From the NCBI GenBank assembly GCA_964420455.1, contig CAYQTO010000075.1:1-16581 (forward strand): a DNA stretch of 16,581 nt, in the 5' to 3' direction. The stretch comes from CAYQTO01 sp964420455. GTDB taxonomy: Bacteria; Sumerlaeota; Sumerlaeia; SLMS01. This document shows positions 1 through 7,339 of this stretch, in pieces. A program made the translations under genes and the position numbers. The notes beneath the pieces are model-generated. The model did no database searches and was not told the origin of the DNA. It saw only the letters and a program-made list of their open reading frames with translations. How positions within the stretch are numbered: position 1 is the first letter of the stretch; each line of letters opens with the position of its first letter.

Positions 1-2
1 AC

Positions 3-191
3 GGGGGCATGCTGCGCCTCTATCTGGATGGACCCGGCGGCCGCCATATGGACATCCCACCGGAGGGGGGCTCGCTGGTTGTTTTCCTGAGCGAGGTCTT
101 CCACCACGAGGTCTTGCCGACTGCCCGCGAACGGCTGAGCCTGACCGGTTGGCTTCGGCGCAATGAACCCGGGTGTCCTCCTCCCACCTGA
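3..191 (+). CDS. 2OG-Fe(II) oxygenase, prolyl 4-hydroxylase-like (3' end only)
   Basis: This is the C-terminal end of a gene that starts before the window; the frame is open from base 3 to a TGA at 189-191. The visible 62 residues contain LRLYLDG, then GGSLVVFLSE, FHHEVLP and RERLSLTGWLRR. In the 2OG-Fe(II) dioxygenase superfamily (prolyl 4-hydroxylase type) the His of the H-E-V-x-P stretch is the distal iron ligand, and the Arg a few residues later binds the carboxylate of 2-oxoglutarate. The family uses 2-oxoglutarate and O2 to hydroxylate a protein or small-molecule substrate; the substrate cannot be told from this fragment. The proximal HxD motif lies outside the window. The gene converges on the minus-strand gene at 262-1392 with only a hairpin between them. 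Confidence 0.8.
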   Translation, partial: GGMLRLYLDGPGGRHMDIPPEGGSLVVFLSEVFHHEVLPTARERLSLTGWLRRNEPGCPPPT

Positions 192-230
192 AAAGAAAAG
201 GGGCCCGGACGGCGAGCGACCGGGCCCCTT
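191..230 (-). terminator. Strong intrinsic terminator between convergent genes
   Basis: A perfect 11-bp stem is formed by AAGGGGCCCGG (198-208) and CCGGGCCCCTT (220-230) around an 11-nt loop. On the minus strand the stem is followed by TTTTCTTTT (complement of 191-199), the classic rho-independent layout, so it ends the minus-strand cluster that finishes at 262. Read on the plus strand the tail is only TTCGCG, but the hairpin may also serve the oxygenase gene ending at 191. Confidence 0.88.
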
Positions 231-261
231 CGCGCGAGGCGACATCAAGGAACCGACGGAA

Positions 262-1392
262 TCAGTAGAGGTCCCAGCCTCCGACACTGGTCGGGCTCGT
301 GATCACGCCAATTCCATCGGCGTCGCCGAAGTCGAAGGCGAAGACGATGCGGTCGTTGGCGGCGTCGTAGGCGAGGGAGTCGTTGGCGACCTCGGTGGTG
401 GGATTGGTGTTGCCGACGCCGGTGGCGAGTTCCTGGCCATCGAAGCCGGAGACGTTGGCGTTGCCGCCGGAGATGGCGGAGAGCTCGAGAAGGCCGAACT
501 CGAAGGCGCCGTCGCCAAAGCTGTTGGACAACCAGACATCGCCCGCGCCATCCACGGTCAGGGCGCCGAAGCCGACATCGGTCGCGGTGCCGTCGAGCGC
601 CTGCACACCGGAGAGGATGTTGGCGACGGTAACCTCGGAACTGACGACGCCCGCCGGGGTGATGCGGATGACGTCGTCGGGGGCGGTGGCGGTGGCGCTG
701 ACGGTGGCCAGGACATCGGTGCCGTCGGTGCCGATTGCATTGAGGCCGAGATCGGTGCCGGTGACCGCGCCACCATAGAAGGTGTCGAGGTCCGCCTGGG
801 CAACGAGCTCCGTGGGGACCGTGTTGCCGCTGTTGGTGTCCACGGCCCACAGGCTGTTGGTGACCCCGTTGTTGGTATCCGTGGAGATATAGGCCGTGTT
901 GCCGATGACCGTGAGGGCGCCGGTGCCGTCGAGGACGGACACCGCGTCGTCCACCGGTGTATAGACAACGTTGATGGTGGGGCTGGCGACGTTGTTGGAG
1001 ACGGTGGCGATGGAATCGGCGGCGTTGGCGGTGCCGCTGGCGAAGCCGGCCACGACGATGTCGCCATCGGCGGCGACGGCGAGCTGGCGCGGGTTGAAGA
1101 AGCTCATGGCGGTGGTGCCATTGACGGCCTCGAAGGCGTCGCGGATGTCGCTGTCAGGAACGAGGACCTCGATGACATTGGGGGATCCGGGGGTGACCTT
1201 GAGGATCTGAAAACTCGTGCGGTCGAAGACGAAGATTTCGCCCGCGGAGTTGACCGTGAGGCCGGCGGGGCGGAAGTCAGTCTCGCCGGTGAAGGCGGTG
1301 ATTTCCGCCTCGGTGACGAGGGGGGCGACCTGGGCGGGGATGGCAAGTGGTGCCGCGGCGATGGCGGCGGCAGCGAACAGGTGACGCTTCAT
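262..1392 (-). CDS. Secreted beta-propeller-like (NHL/SMP-30-like) protein, function unknown
   Basis: 376 residues. The N-terminus MKRHLFAAAAIAAAPLAIPA is a Sec signal peptide with likely cleavage after IPA, so the mature protein is exported. The rest is rich in Val, Ala, Thr, Asp and Asn and has recurring blade-like stretches: PAGLTVNSAGEIFVFDR, NPRQLAVAADGDIVVAG, GFGALTVDGAGDVWLSN and DSLAYDAANDRIVFAF. Each has the (L/A)-x-V/Y-D/N-x-x-G-D/E-I pattern of NHL or SMP-30-type propellers. There are no transmembrane segments or recognisable C-terminal sorting tag; the protein ends GGWDLY. AAGGAGAACGTC lies just before the ATG, a good ribosome site. It is last in a minus-strand run, 63 bp after the pseudopilin gene, and is followed by the terminator at 191-230. 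A scaffold, ligand-binding or enzyme role cannot be chosen from sequence. Confidence 0.75.
   Translation of the reverse strand: MKRHLFAAAAIAAAPLAIPAQVAPLVTEAEITAFTGETDFRPAGLTVNSAGEIFVFDRTSFQILKVTPGSPNVIEVLVPDSDIRDAFEAVNGTTAMSFFNPRQLAVAADGDIVVAGFASGTANAADSIATVSNNVASPTINVVYTPVDDAVSVLDGTGALTVIGNTAYISTDTNNGVTNSLWAVDTNSGNTVPTELVAQADLDTFYGGAVTGTDLGLNAIGTDGTDVLATVSATATAPDDVIRITPAGVVSSEVTVANILSGVQALDGTATDVGFGALTVDGAGDVWLSNSFGDGAFEFGLLELSAISGGNANVSGFDGQELATGVGNTNPTTEVANDSLAYDAANDRIVFAFDFGDADGIGVITSPTSVGGWDLY
959..967 (-). repeat. TGTCTATAC word in propeller gene
   Basis: The 9-mer lies on the minus strand and is read as Val-Tyr-Thr (GTC TAT ACA). It is the only one of ten copies followed by A instead of G. 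Confidence 0.7.
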
Positions 1393-1455
1393 GACGTTCT
1401 CCTTAACTGGGAAATTCGGACCCCATTTCGGGTGCCCGGTCGGGGGTGCCGGTCG

Positions 1456-2130
1456 TCAGTCGACCAGGGTTCCTTCCGATTCGCGCTGGGTCCGGATGAT
1501 GTCGCCGTCGGAAATGGTGCCGTTCGTGGGGTCGTAGGGAACGAGGACGAAAGGATCGATGCGGTTGGGCGAAGTGAAGTTGGAGGTGGGGGCGAAGTCG
1601 CGGAGACGGTTGGGTCCGTAGGAGGCGAGCGCCCAGAGCCCCTCGATGGGGATGGCGGCCTCGAGGGCCTCGCGGGGGCCCTGGCTGCGGCGTTGCCCCG
1701 TGTTGTCGTTGTAGTAGTAGCGCTGGCCGGCGATCGGGTCGTACCCCTCGGGATCGTCCTGGTAACCGGAGTAGGTGGCCACCACGCCGTCGGGCGGCAG
1801 GATCTGGAAATCGCCCACGTTCGGGCCGAGGAACGGATCCACCAGGTTCGCCGTGGTGATATACGCGATGGGGGTGCTGAGGCGGGTGGGAACCACGCGG
1901 ATGAAGAGCACGTCGCCGTTGGTGAAGGGCACCGGCGGGTACTTGTTGGTGTCGACGCGGTAGCTCTCGAGGGCGGTGGCGAGGGTGCGCAGGTCGGACT
2001 TCACGCGGCTGACCTTGGCGCGGGTCTGCGCCTCGAGGAAGTTGGGAACGGCGATCGCCGCGAGGATGGCGATGATCGCCACGACGATCAGAAGTTCGAT
2101 GAGTGTAAAGGCTTTGGCTGGGGCTTTCAT
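1456..2130 (-). CDS. Type IV pilin-like / type II secretion pseudopilin
   Basis: 224 residues. A short positively charged leader, MKAPAKA, precedes FTLIELLIVVAIIAILAAIAV, the prepilin-peptidase recognition and membrane helix, with the conserved Glu at position +5 after the cut. The residue before the cut is Ala instead of the usual Gly, which some prepilin peptidases accept. The helix continues into NFLEAQTRAKVSRVKSDLR and a globular domain with NKYPP and YYYND stretches, the layout of pseudopilins that are strongly expanded in Sumerlaeota/Hydrogenedentota-like genomes (from memory). The ATG overlaps the stop of the metallopeptidase gene as ATGA (2127-2130), and GGAGAG sits directly upstream, so it is probably translationally coupled. 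No pilus assembly genes are in the window, so it may be a surface or secretion accessory and not a structural pilin. Confidence 0.9.
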   Translation of the reverse strand: MKAPAKAFTLIELLIVVAIIAILAAIAVPNFLEAQTRAKVSRVKSDLRTLATALESYRVDTNKYPPVPFTNGDVLFIRVVPTRLSTPIAYITTANLVDPFLGPNVGDFQILPPDGVVATYSGYQDDPEGYDPIAGQRYYYNDNTGQRRSQGPREALEAAIPIEGLWALASYGPNRLRDFAPTSNFTSPNRIDPFVLVPYDPTNGTISDGDIIRTQRESEGTLVD

Positions 2131-3296
2131 TTTCTCTCTCCGACAGGATTGGGGGAATGGGGGGACGGGGTTTGGGCAGCCTCGAGACCGCTAAGTCCCT
2201 TGGCAAGGAAGGGGGCCATGAACTGTTGCAGGTCGGCGAGGTAGTTGTCCGCCACGGTGTGGTGGACGGCGAGGTGACGGATCATCGTTTCGAGCCCTTC
2301 GAAGTCGGCGAGGTAGATCGACTCGGGGGCGATGGTTCCGGACGCGAGGTCCATGTTGTGGTAGTTGGCGAGGGGGATGCAGATGCCGGCGGCGCGATAG
2401 CCGTAGGCGGCGAAGGCGGAGGCCTCGCAGGTTCCCGCGTCCATGAGGGCGCGCTGGTGGTGGAAGGCCGGCTTGCCGCCGGGCTTCAACGCCGTGTTGA
2501 GGCGGTGCAGCAGATTCTGGTCGAAGGAGGTGGCGCGGTCGCCGGTGCGAAGGACGGGGCCGGCTCCCTGCACCACGCCCGGCCGCACGCTGCTGTTCTC
2601 GACGGAAATGATGTCGGCGTCGCGGGGGAGGTACTCGGGTCCGTGGGGGTGCGACACGAGAGCCAAGGCGCCGCAGAAGCCGGCCTCCTCGGCCCGCGTG
2701 AACAGACCGATAATGGGGACGCTCAGGCCCGAAGGATCGGCGGCGAGAACCTCGAGCGCGCGGATCATGGCGGCCACCGCCGCGAGGTCGTCGCAGGCGC
2801 GGCTGAAAAGCACACTGTCGCGAATCTCGAACGCGGGCACGTCCCACATGGCGAGGACAGCGCCGGTGGGGTCCTCCTCCGGATCGAGGTGGAACGCCAT
2901 GTTGTCGTTGCCGGTCTCGGGGAGGCGGGCCGCCACGCGGGCGCGGATGCCGGGGTCCTCCGCGTGGCGAAAGAGGCGGACGGCGGCGCCGGCAAAGAAC
3001 TCCGGCCGGACGCGGCCCTCGAAGGTAGCGCGGACATGGCCTGAATCGGGATCGGTGCCCTCGACAAGGAAGCCCGGGTGGTCCAGGTGGGCGACGAAGA
3101 CCAGCGGCGGGGCGTCCGCGTCGCCGTTGGGCGGATTGATCCGGGCGTGGCGATTTCCGAAGGGGTCGATGGTGAGGTCGATACCTGGGATGTCGGCGAG
3201 GAGCGCGTCGAGGGCGGCGCAGATCCACGCCTCGCGGAAGGGCGCCGTGGGCACCGTCATGATCATGCGGGCGATGTGGTGAAGGCGGGAGGTCAT
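2127..3296 (-). CDS. M42-like (clan MH) zinc aminopeptidase/metallopeptidase
   Basis: 389 residues with no signal peptide, so cytoplasmic. Motifs fit a co-catalytic two-metal aminopeptidase: VAHLDHPGF (His70, Asp72), RACDDLAAV (bridging Asp169 region), TRAEEAGFCGA (general-base and ligand Glu203/Glu204), SVENSS (Glu233, where M42 enzymes usually have Asp) and LANYHNMD (His313). The family trims N-terminal residues from peptides, often as large TET assemblies. The gene starts 10 bp after the NhaC-family gene stop. No clear Shine-Dalgarno is seen, but the helix LHHIARMIMTVPTAPFREAW needs this upstream ATG. Its stop overlaps the next start. Given its neighbours it may finish degradation of imported peptides; cleavage of isoaspartyl bonds is not expected from the family. 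M28 is the alternative subfamily. Confidence 0.8.
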   Translation of the reverse strand: MTSRLHHIARMIMTVPTAPFREAWICAALDALLADIPGIDLTIDPFGNRHARINPPNGDADAPPLVFVAHLDHPGFLVEGTDPDSGHVRATFEGRVRPEFFAGAAVRLFRHAEDPGIRARVAARLPETGNDNMAFHLDPEEDPTGAVLAMWDVPAFEIRDSVLFSRACDDLAAVAAMIRALEVLAADPSGLSVPIIGLFTRAEEAGFCGALALVSHPHGPEYLPRDADIISVENSSVRPGVVQGAGPVLRTGDRATSFDQNLLHRLNTALKPGGKPAFHHQRALMDAGTCEASAFAAYGYRAAGICIPLANYHNMDLASGTIAPESIYLADFEGLETMIRHLAVHHTVADNYLADLQQFMAPFLAKGLSGLEAAQTPSPHSPNPVGERK

Positions 3297-3306
3297 GGGG
3301 GGCGGG

Positions 3307-4878
3307 TCAGCTTCCGGGCTGGGTTTCGTCGTCGAGGACGCGGGGGGCGATCTTGAAGCCGGTGAATCCGTAGAGGACGGCGAAGAAGACGCCGAGGTAG
3401 CACATGAAGGCCCAGGGGGCGTAGCTCGTGGTGGGGACCTCGAGGATGCCGGCCATATAGACGCCGGCGACGCTCCAGGGAATGAGGGGGACGATCACCG
3501 TGCCGCAGTCCTCGGTGGTTCGGGAGAGGTTCTTGGCAGCGAGGTCGCGCTCGCGGTAGGCCTTGGCGAAGAGTTCCCCCGGCAGGAGGATCGAGAGGTA
3601 GGAACTGCCGGTGGTCAGCGCGACGAGGATACAGGAGGATGCGGTGGCAAGGACCAGCGTTCCGACGCTGGTGACGACGGTCAGCAGCGCATCGAGCAGC
3701 GTCTCGAGCATGCGGGTCACGGTCATCACGCCGGCGAAGCAGAAGGCGGCAAAGGCGATCAGCAGCGTGTCCATCATGGACATCATGCCGCCGCGGGACA
3801 GCAGGCTGTCGACGGAGGCCACGCCGGAGTTCAACTCGTAGCCCTTCACCATGGCCCAGAGGGGATGGACAACATCCCAGGCCTCGAGCTGGAGCTTCTC
3901 GCGGGCGGCCTGCCAGCGGCCGTCGCCAAGAAGGCTGCCGACCGTGTCGCCGGCGAGCTCCGCCTCGCGCTCCGCCGAGATATACGGGTGCTGGACCGGC
4001 GCCCCGCCCTGGAGCGTGAACGCCAGCACCCAGGACAAAAGACACGACAGCAGCATGGTGGGGATGACCGGGTACTTGAGCAGCGCCGCCCCGAGGGTGA
4101 TCGCCGGGGGAATCGTCAGGAGCAGGATCGTGAACGGCCCGGTGATGTTGAAGTTGGCGAGGAGCCCGGCGGACAGTTCATCGACCGTTTGGCTGACGGC
4201 GCCCGTCGTCCCCCCGGAGCCGATGAAAAAGTAGATCACCAGCCCGATCAGGTACGCCGGCGCCGTCGTCCAGATCATGTGGCCCACGTGGTCGTAAATG
4301 TTGGTGCGGGCGGCGATCGGCGCGAGGTTGGTCGTGTCGGAAAAGAGCGAAAGCTTGTCGCCAAAGTAGGCGCCGGCGATGATCGCCCCGGCCGCCGCGG
4401 CCAGGTTGATCCCAAGCCCGTCCGCCACCCCGATCAGCGCCACCCCGATCGTTCCCACCGTTCCCCACGACGTGCCGGTGATCACCGACACCACGCTGCA
4501 CACCACGCAGGCCGTCACCAGGAAGTAGTCCGGGCTGATAATCTTGAGCCCGTAATAGATCAGCATGGGGATCGTGCCGCTGGCGATCCAGGCGGCGATC
4601 AGCGCGCCGACCACCGTCACGATCAGCATCGCCGTCATCGACTTGTAGAGGGCGACGTTGATGCCCTCCTGCATTTCCGAGTAGTTGTATCCGAGGCGGA
4701 GGCCGACAAAGCCGGCGATGGCGGTGGCCGCGATCAGGAGGATCTCGACGTTGATGTCGAGGAGCCCGTAGCCAAGGGCGAGGAGGACCGCCACGGCGAT
4801 GAGGGGCAGGAGCGCCTCGGCGACGGTGGCGCGGCGGCGCCCCTCGGGAACTTCGAGGTCGATTCCGGAAGCGGCCAT
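3307..4878 (-). CDS. NhaC-family Na+/H+ antiporter or amino-acid transporter
   Basis: 523 residues with about 11-12 hydrophobic segments, so an inner-membrane protein. Recognisable family signatures are ASGTIPMLIYYGLKIISP, TGTSWGTVGTIGVAL and AGAYFGDKLSLFSDTTNLAP; the GTSWGT and GDKLSLFSDTTN stretches are hallmarks of NhaC. A family-typical second half includes TTGSSYLSILLPGELFAKAY. NhaC-type carriers exchange Na+ and H+, but some relatives were assigned to amino-acid uptake (lysine, methionine or tyrosine types) by comparative genomics. The ATG follows the TAG of the cyanophycinase gene with no spacer (TAGATG at 4881-4876), implying coupled translation. Its place between cyanophycinases and a peptidase makes import of a basic amino acid or dipeptide attractive, but the substrate is an inference. 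Confidence 0.88.
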   Translation of the reverse strand: MAASGIDLEVPEGRRRATVAEALLPLIAVAVLLALGYGLLDINVEILLIAATAIAGFVGLRLGYNYSEMQEGINVALYKSMTAMLIVTVVGALIAAWIASGTIPMLIYYGLKIISPDYFLVTACVVCSVVSVITGTSWGTVGTIGVALIGVADGLGINLAAAAGAIIAGAYFGDKLSLFSDTTNLAPIAARTNIYDHVGHMIWTTAPAYLIGLVIYFFIGSGGTTGAVSQTVDELSAGLLANFNITGPFTILLLTIPPAITLGAALLKYPVIPTMLLSCLLSWVLAFTLQGGAPVQHPYISAEREAELAGDTVGSLLGDGRWQAAREKLQLEAWDVVHPLWAMVKGYELNSGVASVDSLLSRGGMMSMMDTLLIAFAAFCFAGVMTVTRMLETLLDALLTVVTSVGTLVLATASSCILVALTTGSSYLSILLPGELFAKAYRERDLAAKNLSRTTEDCGTVIVPLIPWSVAGVYMAGILEVPTTSYAPWAFMCYLGVFFAVLYGFTGFKIAPRVLDDETQPGS

Positions 4879-5994
4879 CTAGCGCGCGAGGACCTCGATT
4901 TCCAGGTTGCCGGAGACGAGCGTGGGCGCGAGTCCGTCGCTCCCATGGGCCACGCGCATGTCCGAAACGGTCAGGCGGAACTGGTCGTCGACGAGGATCA
5001 TCTGCGCCGCACCGCGTGCCAGCGCCCCCTCGAACGCGTCGACCTGCACCCCCCGGCCCCACACGTCCTCGACCTTCTCAACGTACAGCCCGTCCGTGGG
5101 GACTTGGTTGCGGCGCGAATCGATCGTCACCTCGCCGGTCTCGAGGTCGATGCCGTCGCCCTCCGCAAGCACCCGCAGCACGAGGCCCCGGTAGCCCTCC
5201 CCCGCCGCGCCCGCGACTTCTCCCGCGTCGAGCATCAACACCCGCCCGTTGAAGACCGAGGCGGTTGCCGTTGGCCGATCGACGATGAAGGTGGAGTCCT
5301 CCTCGATACCGTACCCGAAGCGGGTGCCGGTTTCCGCGAGGGCGACCAGGAGGCGCCCCATGCGGCCCCGTTCGATGTGGTGCTGGTCGATGAGTCCCCA
5401 GGGGAAGAAGCCGAGGCCGGGCTGCCAGCCGACTCCCGAATCACCTGCGGGATCGGGGCCTGTGAGGAGCGAGTCCTCGCTGGAGCCGCCGTTGAGCATG
5501 GGGTCCGACTGGCAGGCGGCGCCGGCGCTGGTGCCGCCGATCACCCCGCCACCGTCGAGCACGTCGAACACGGCGTCGAGCACCGGCTGGCGGGTGCCGT
5601 CCTCGTTGAGATAGATGGTGCCGAGACGGCGCTGGTCGCCGCCGGTGAACCAGACGGCGCCACGTTCGCGGACGAGGGCCGCGAGCCGCTCGTCGCCCGC
5701 ATTGGCCGCGCTGTGAATGGTCACGTCGGCCACGTGGACAGTATCGTGGTAGGGGGCGAAGAGCTCGGCGGTGCCGGGGCCGCTGCTGTCGGGGACGCCA
5801 CTGGCCGTCGGGATCACGGCGATACCGCGCTCTCCCGCCATCGTCGCGAAATGCTCCCAGACGGCGTTCTCGTCGCTCATGGCGCCGCCGCAAATGAAGA
5901 GCGTCCCGGCGAGCGGTTCCGCCGCGGCGGCACCGGTCAGGCAGGCCGCCAACGCCAGCGCAACTGCCGATCGTTTCCGAAAAGACATTACCAT
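4879..5994 (-). CDS. Secreted cyanophycinase (peptidase S51), paralogue 2
   Basis: 371 residues from the ATG at 5994; a second in-frame ATG at 5988 overlaps the upstream stop as TAATG and is an equally possible start. A signal peptide (MSFRKRSAVALALAACLTGAAAA) predicts export. Cyanophycinase motifs are in order: GTLFICGG, WFTGGDQRR (Gln121), VIGGTSAGA with the nucleophile Ser156, DQHHIERGRMGRL with catalytic His205, and FGYGIEEDS. S51 cyanophycinases cut the polymer multi-L-arginyl-poly-aspartate into beta-Asp-Arg dipeptides. The protein is longer than the roughly 270-residue intracellular CphB and has an additional C-terminal region of about 110 residues. It lies directly after a paralogue and abuts the antiporter gene. 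Another alpha/beta S51 hydrolase activity on isoaspartyl peptides is possible. Confidence 0.9.
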   Translation of the reverse strand: MVMSFRKRSAVALALAACLTGAAAAEPLAGTLFICGGAMSDENAVWEHFATMAGERGIAVIPTASGVPDSSGPGTAELFAPYHDTVHVADVTIHSAANAGDERLAALVRERGAVWFTGGDQRRLGTIYLNEDGTRQPVLDAVFDVLDGGGVIGGTSAGAACQSDPMLNGGSSEDSLLTGPDPAGDSGVGWQPGLGFFPWGLIDQHHIERGRMGRLLVALAETGTRFGYGIEEDSTFIVDRPTATASVFNGRVLMLDAGEVAGAAGEGYRGLVLRVLAEGDGIDLETGEVTIDSRRNQVPTDGLYVEKVEDVWGRGVQVDAFEGALARGAAQMILVDDQFRLTVSDMRVAHGSDGLAPTLVSGNLEIEVLAR

Positions 5995-7205
5995 GCGAGG
6001 AAGGAATCTCCGATGAGTTCAGTGCCGGCGGGGACAATATGGACCCACATGCCGACGATCGTATACGCGCGGACCTGATTTCCGTAGGAATGGACGGGCC
6101 CGCGCCAGGCCGCCGTGTCTGCCGTCGCGTGAAAGAGCACATCGAAGCGCGAGCGGGGATCCTCGCCGAGGGCCCGCGTCGTGTCCGCCCGGGTCATCAC
6201 CTCCACCATCACGCGCCAGACCTCGTCGGTGTCCCAGATGTCCGGCGAGGTCACCTCGGCCGCTGGAAAGAAGGGCGTGGTGATGGGTTGCTTGTCCGCG
6301 GAGGGGGTGACGATGCCGCTGGCGAAATCGTACTGGTCGCCGGTCTCGATGTAGGAGACGCGAAAGCCGGCGCGGGTGCCGTCGGGCCGGAGCGAGGCCT
6401 CCGTCGCATCGACAACGACGACGCCCATGGCGCCGATGGCGCGGGCGGTGCGCGTGGCGAGGTCCACCACGAGGGCGGAGTCCTCCTCGATCCCGAAGCC
6501 GTAGTCGAAAGGCCCGTCCTGGGTGGCGACGAGGAGGCGGCCGAGGCGGCCGCGGCGCAGGAAGTGCTGGTCCGTGAGGCCCTCGGGAAAGAAGCCGAGG
6601 CCGCGATCGACGGTGACGCCATCGGGGGCGATGCCGTTTTCGAGGGCCTCGTCGCTGTAGCCGCCGGTGATCATGGGGTCGGACATGAGGGCGGCGCCGG
6701 CGCTGGACCCGGCGATGACGCCGCCGGCGGCGAGGAGATCGCGGAGGGCGGCGAGGACTGCCGTGTCCGTCCCGTCGTCGCGGAGGAGGACGCGGGCCCC
6801 GCGGCGCTGGTCGCCGCCGGTCAGATAGACGCCCTTGCTGGCGCGGATCGCCTCGGCGATGGCGGGATCCTCGGCGGACCCCGGGTTGGACTCGGAAACG
6901 TTGTAGCCGACCGCCGAGCCCGGCGCGTACTCGTCGAAGGTCTCCACAATCAGGTCGGCGGAATCCACCGGGTCGCTGCTCGAGGCGGGGAGGACGGCGA
7001 TCGGGCCACCGTCCGCGTCCGCAAGGATCCCCTCCCACACGTCCTCGTTCTCGAGGCCCATGCTGCCACCGAGGATGTATAGGGTGCCCGATGCGAGCGC
7101 CATCGGCGGGCCCAAGAACACGAGGACGAGAACGAGAGGCGTCAGGCGGATCAAGGGATCGTTGGGAGAGTCCGGTATGGATGCGAGCAAGCGTGACAGC
7201 ACCAT
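5988..7205 (-). CDS. Secreted cyanophycinase (peptidase S51), paralogue 1
   Basis: 405 residues if started at the ATG at 7205, which places the hydrophobic run LTPLVLVLVFLGPPMALAS near the N-terminus as a signal peptide. The open frame reaches back to 7337, but that would run through the divergent control region and add a poor, basic extension, so I prefer 7205. Motifs: GTLYILGGSM, YLTGGDQRRG, VIAGSSAGAA with nucleophile Ser168, TDQHFLRRGRLGRL with His214, and FGIEEDSALVVD. The C-terminal part (after about residue 250) is long and differs from the second copy. It is the first gene of the minus-strand cluster and its TAA overlaps the next start region. The two copies share all catalytic motifs but differ widely elsewhere, so the duplication is old. 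Confidence 0.88.
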   Translation of the reverse strand: MVLSRLLASIPDSPNDPLIRLTPLVLVLVFLGPPMALASGTLYILGGSMGLENEDVWEGILADADGGPIAVLPASSSDPVDSADLIVETFDEYAPGSAVGYNVSESNPGSAEDPAIAEAIRASKGVYLTGGDQRRGARVLLRDDGTDTAVLAALRDLLAAGGVIAGSSAGAALMSDPMITGGYSDEALENGIAPDGVTVDRGLGFFPEGLTDQHFLRRGRLGRLLVATQDGPFDYGFGIEEDSALVVDLATRTARAIGAMGVVVVDATEASLRPDGTRAGFRVSYIETGDQYDFASGIVTPSADKQPITTPFFPAAEVTSPDIWDTDEVWRVMVEVMTRADTTRALGEDPRSRFDVLFHATADTAAWRGPVHSYGNQVRAYTIVGMWVHIVPAGTELIGDSFLAW

Positions 7206-7339
7206 GGCAACTTCGCGTCGGGCAACACATGCCGCTTGCTTTCCACAAAAATTCTCTACGACCTTTTGACGGCAGTTTTCCGGCACAAGCGCTGAAAATG
7301 AACGCTTTGTCACATCAAAGTTGAACCGCTGGAGCACCC
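7206..7339. promoter_or_regulatory. Divergent control region, candidate LysR operator
   Basis: This 134-bp, relatively AT-rich gap separates the minus-strand cyanophycinase start from the plus-strand LysR gene, the standard position for a LysR-controlled divergent promoter. Two inverted repeats are visible: TTTTC (7276-7280) with GAAAA (7294-7298), 13 nt apart, and CTTTG (7305-7309) with CAAAG (7316-7320), 6 nt apart. TTGACG at 7266 could be a -35 element, but no convincing -10 follows at the right spacing. GGAG (7331-7334) is the ribosome site for the GTG start at 7340. Confidence 0.5.

Noticed and set aside
163..2244. 693-codon plus-strand open frame
   Set aside because: It runs across the terminator and antisense to the propeller and pseudopilin genes; it is Gly/Asp/Val-rich with no recognisable domain.
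3295..6078. 927-codon plus-strand open frame
   Set aside because: It is antisense to the NhaC and cyanophycinase genes, has a repetitive Gly/Asp/Glu/His/Arg composition typical of shadows in GC-rich DNA, and shows no domain.
7206..7337. Longer start for the first cyanophycinase
   Set aside because: It would bury the signal peptide and cover the whole divergent promoter gap, with no ribosome site at 7337.
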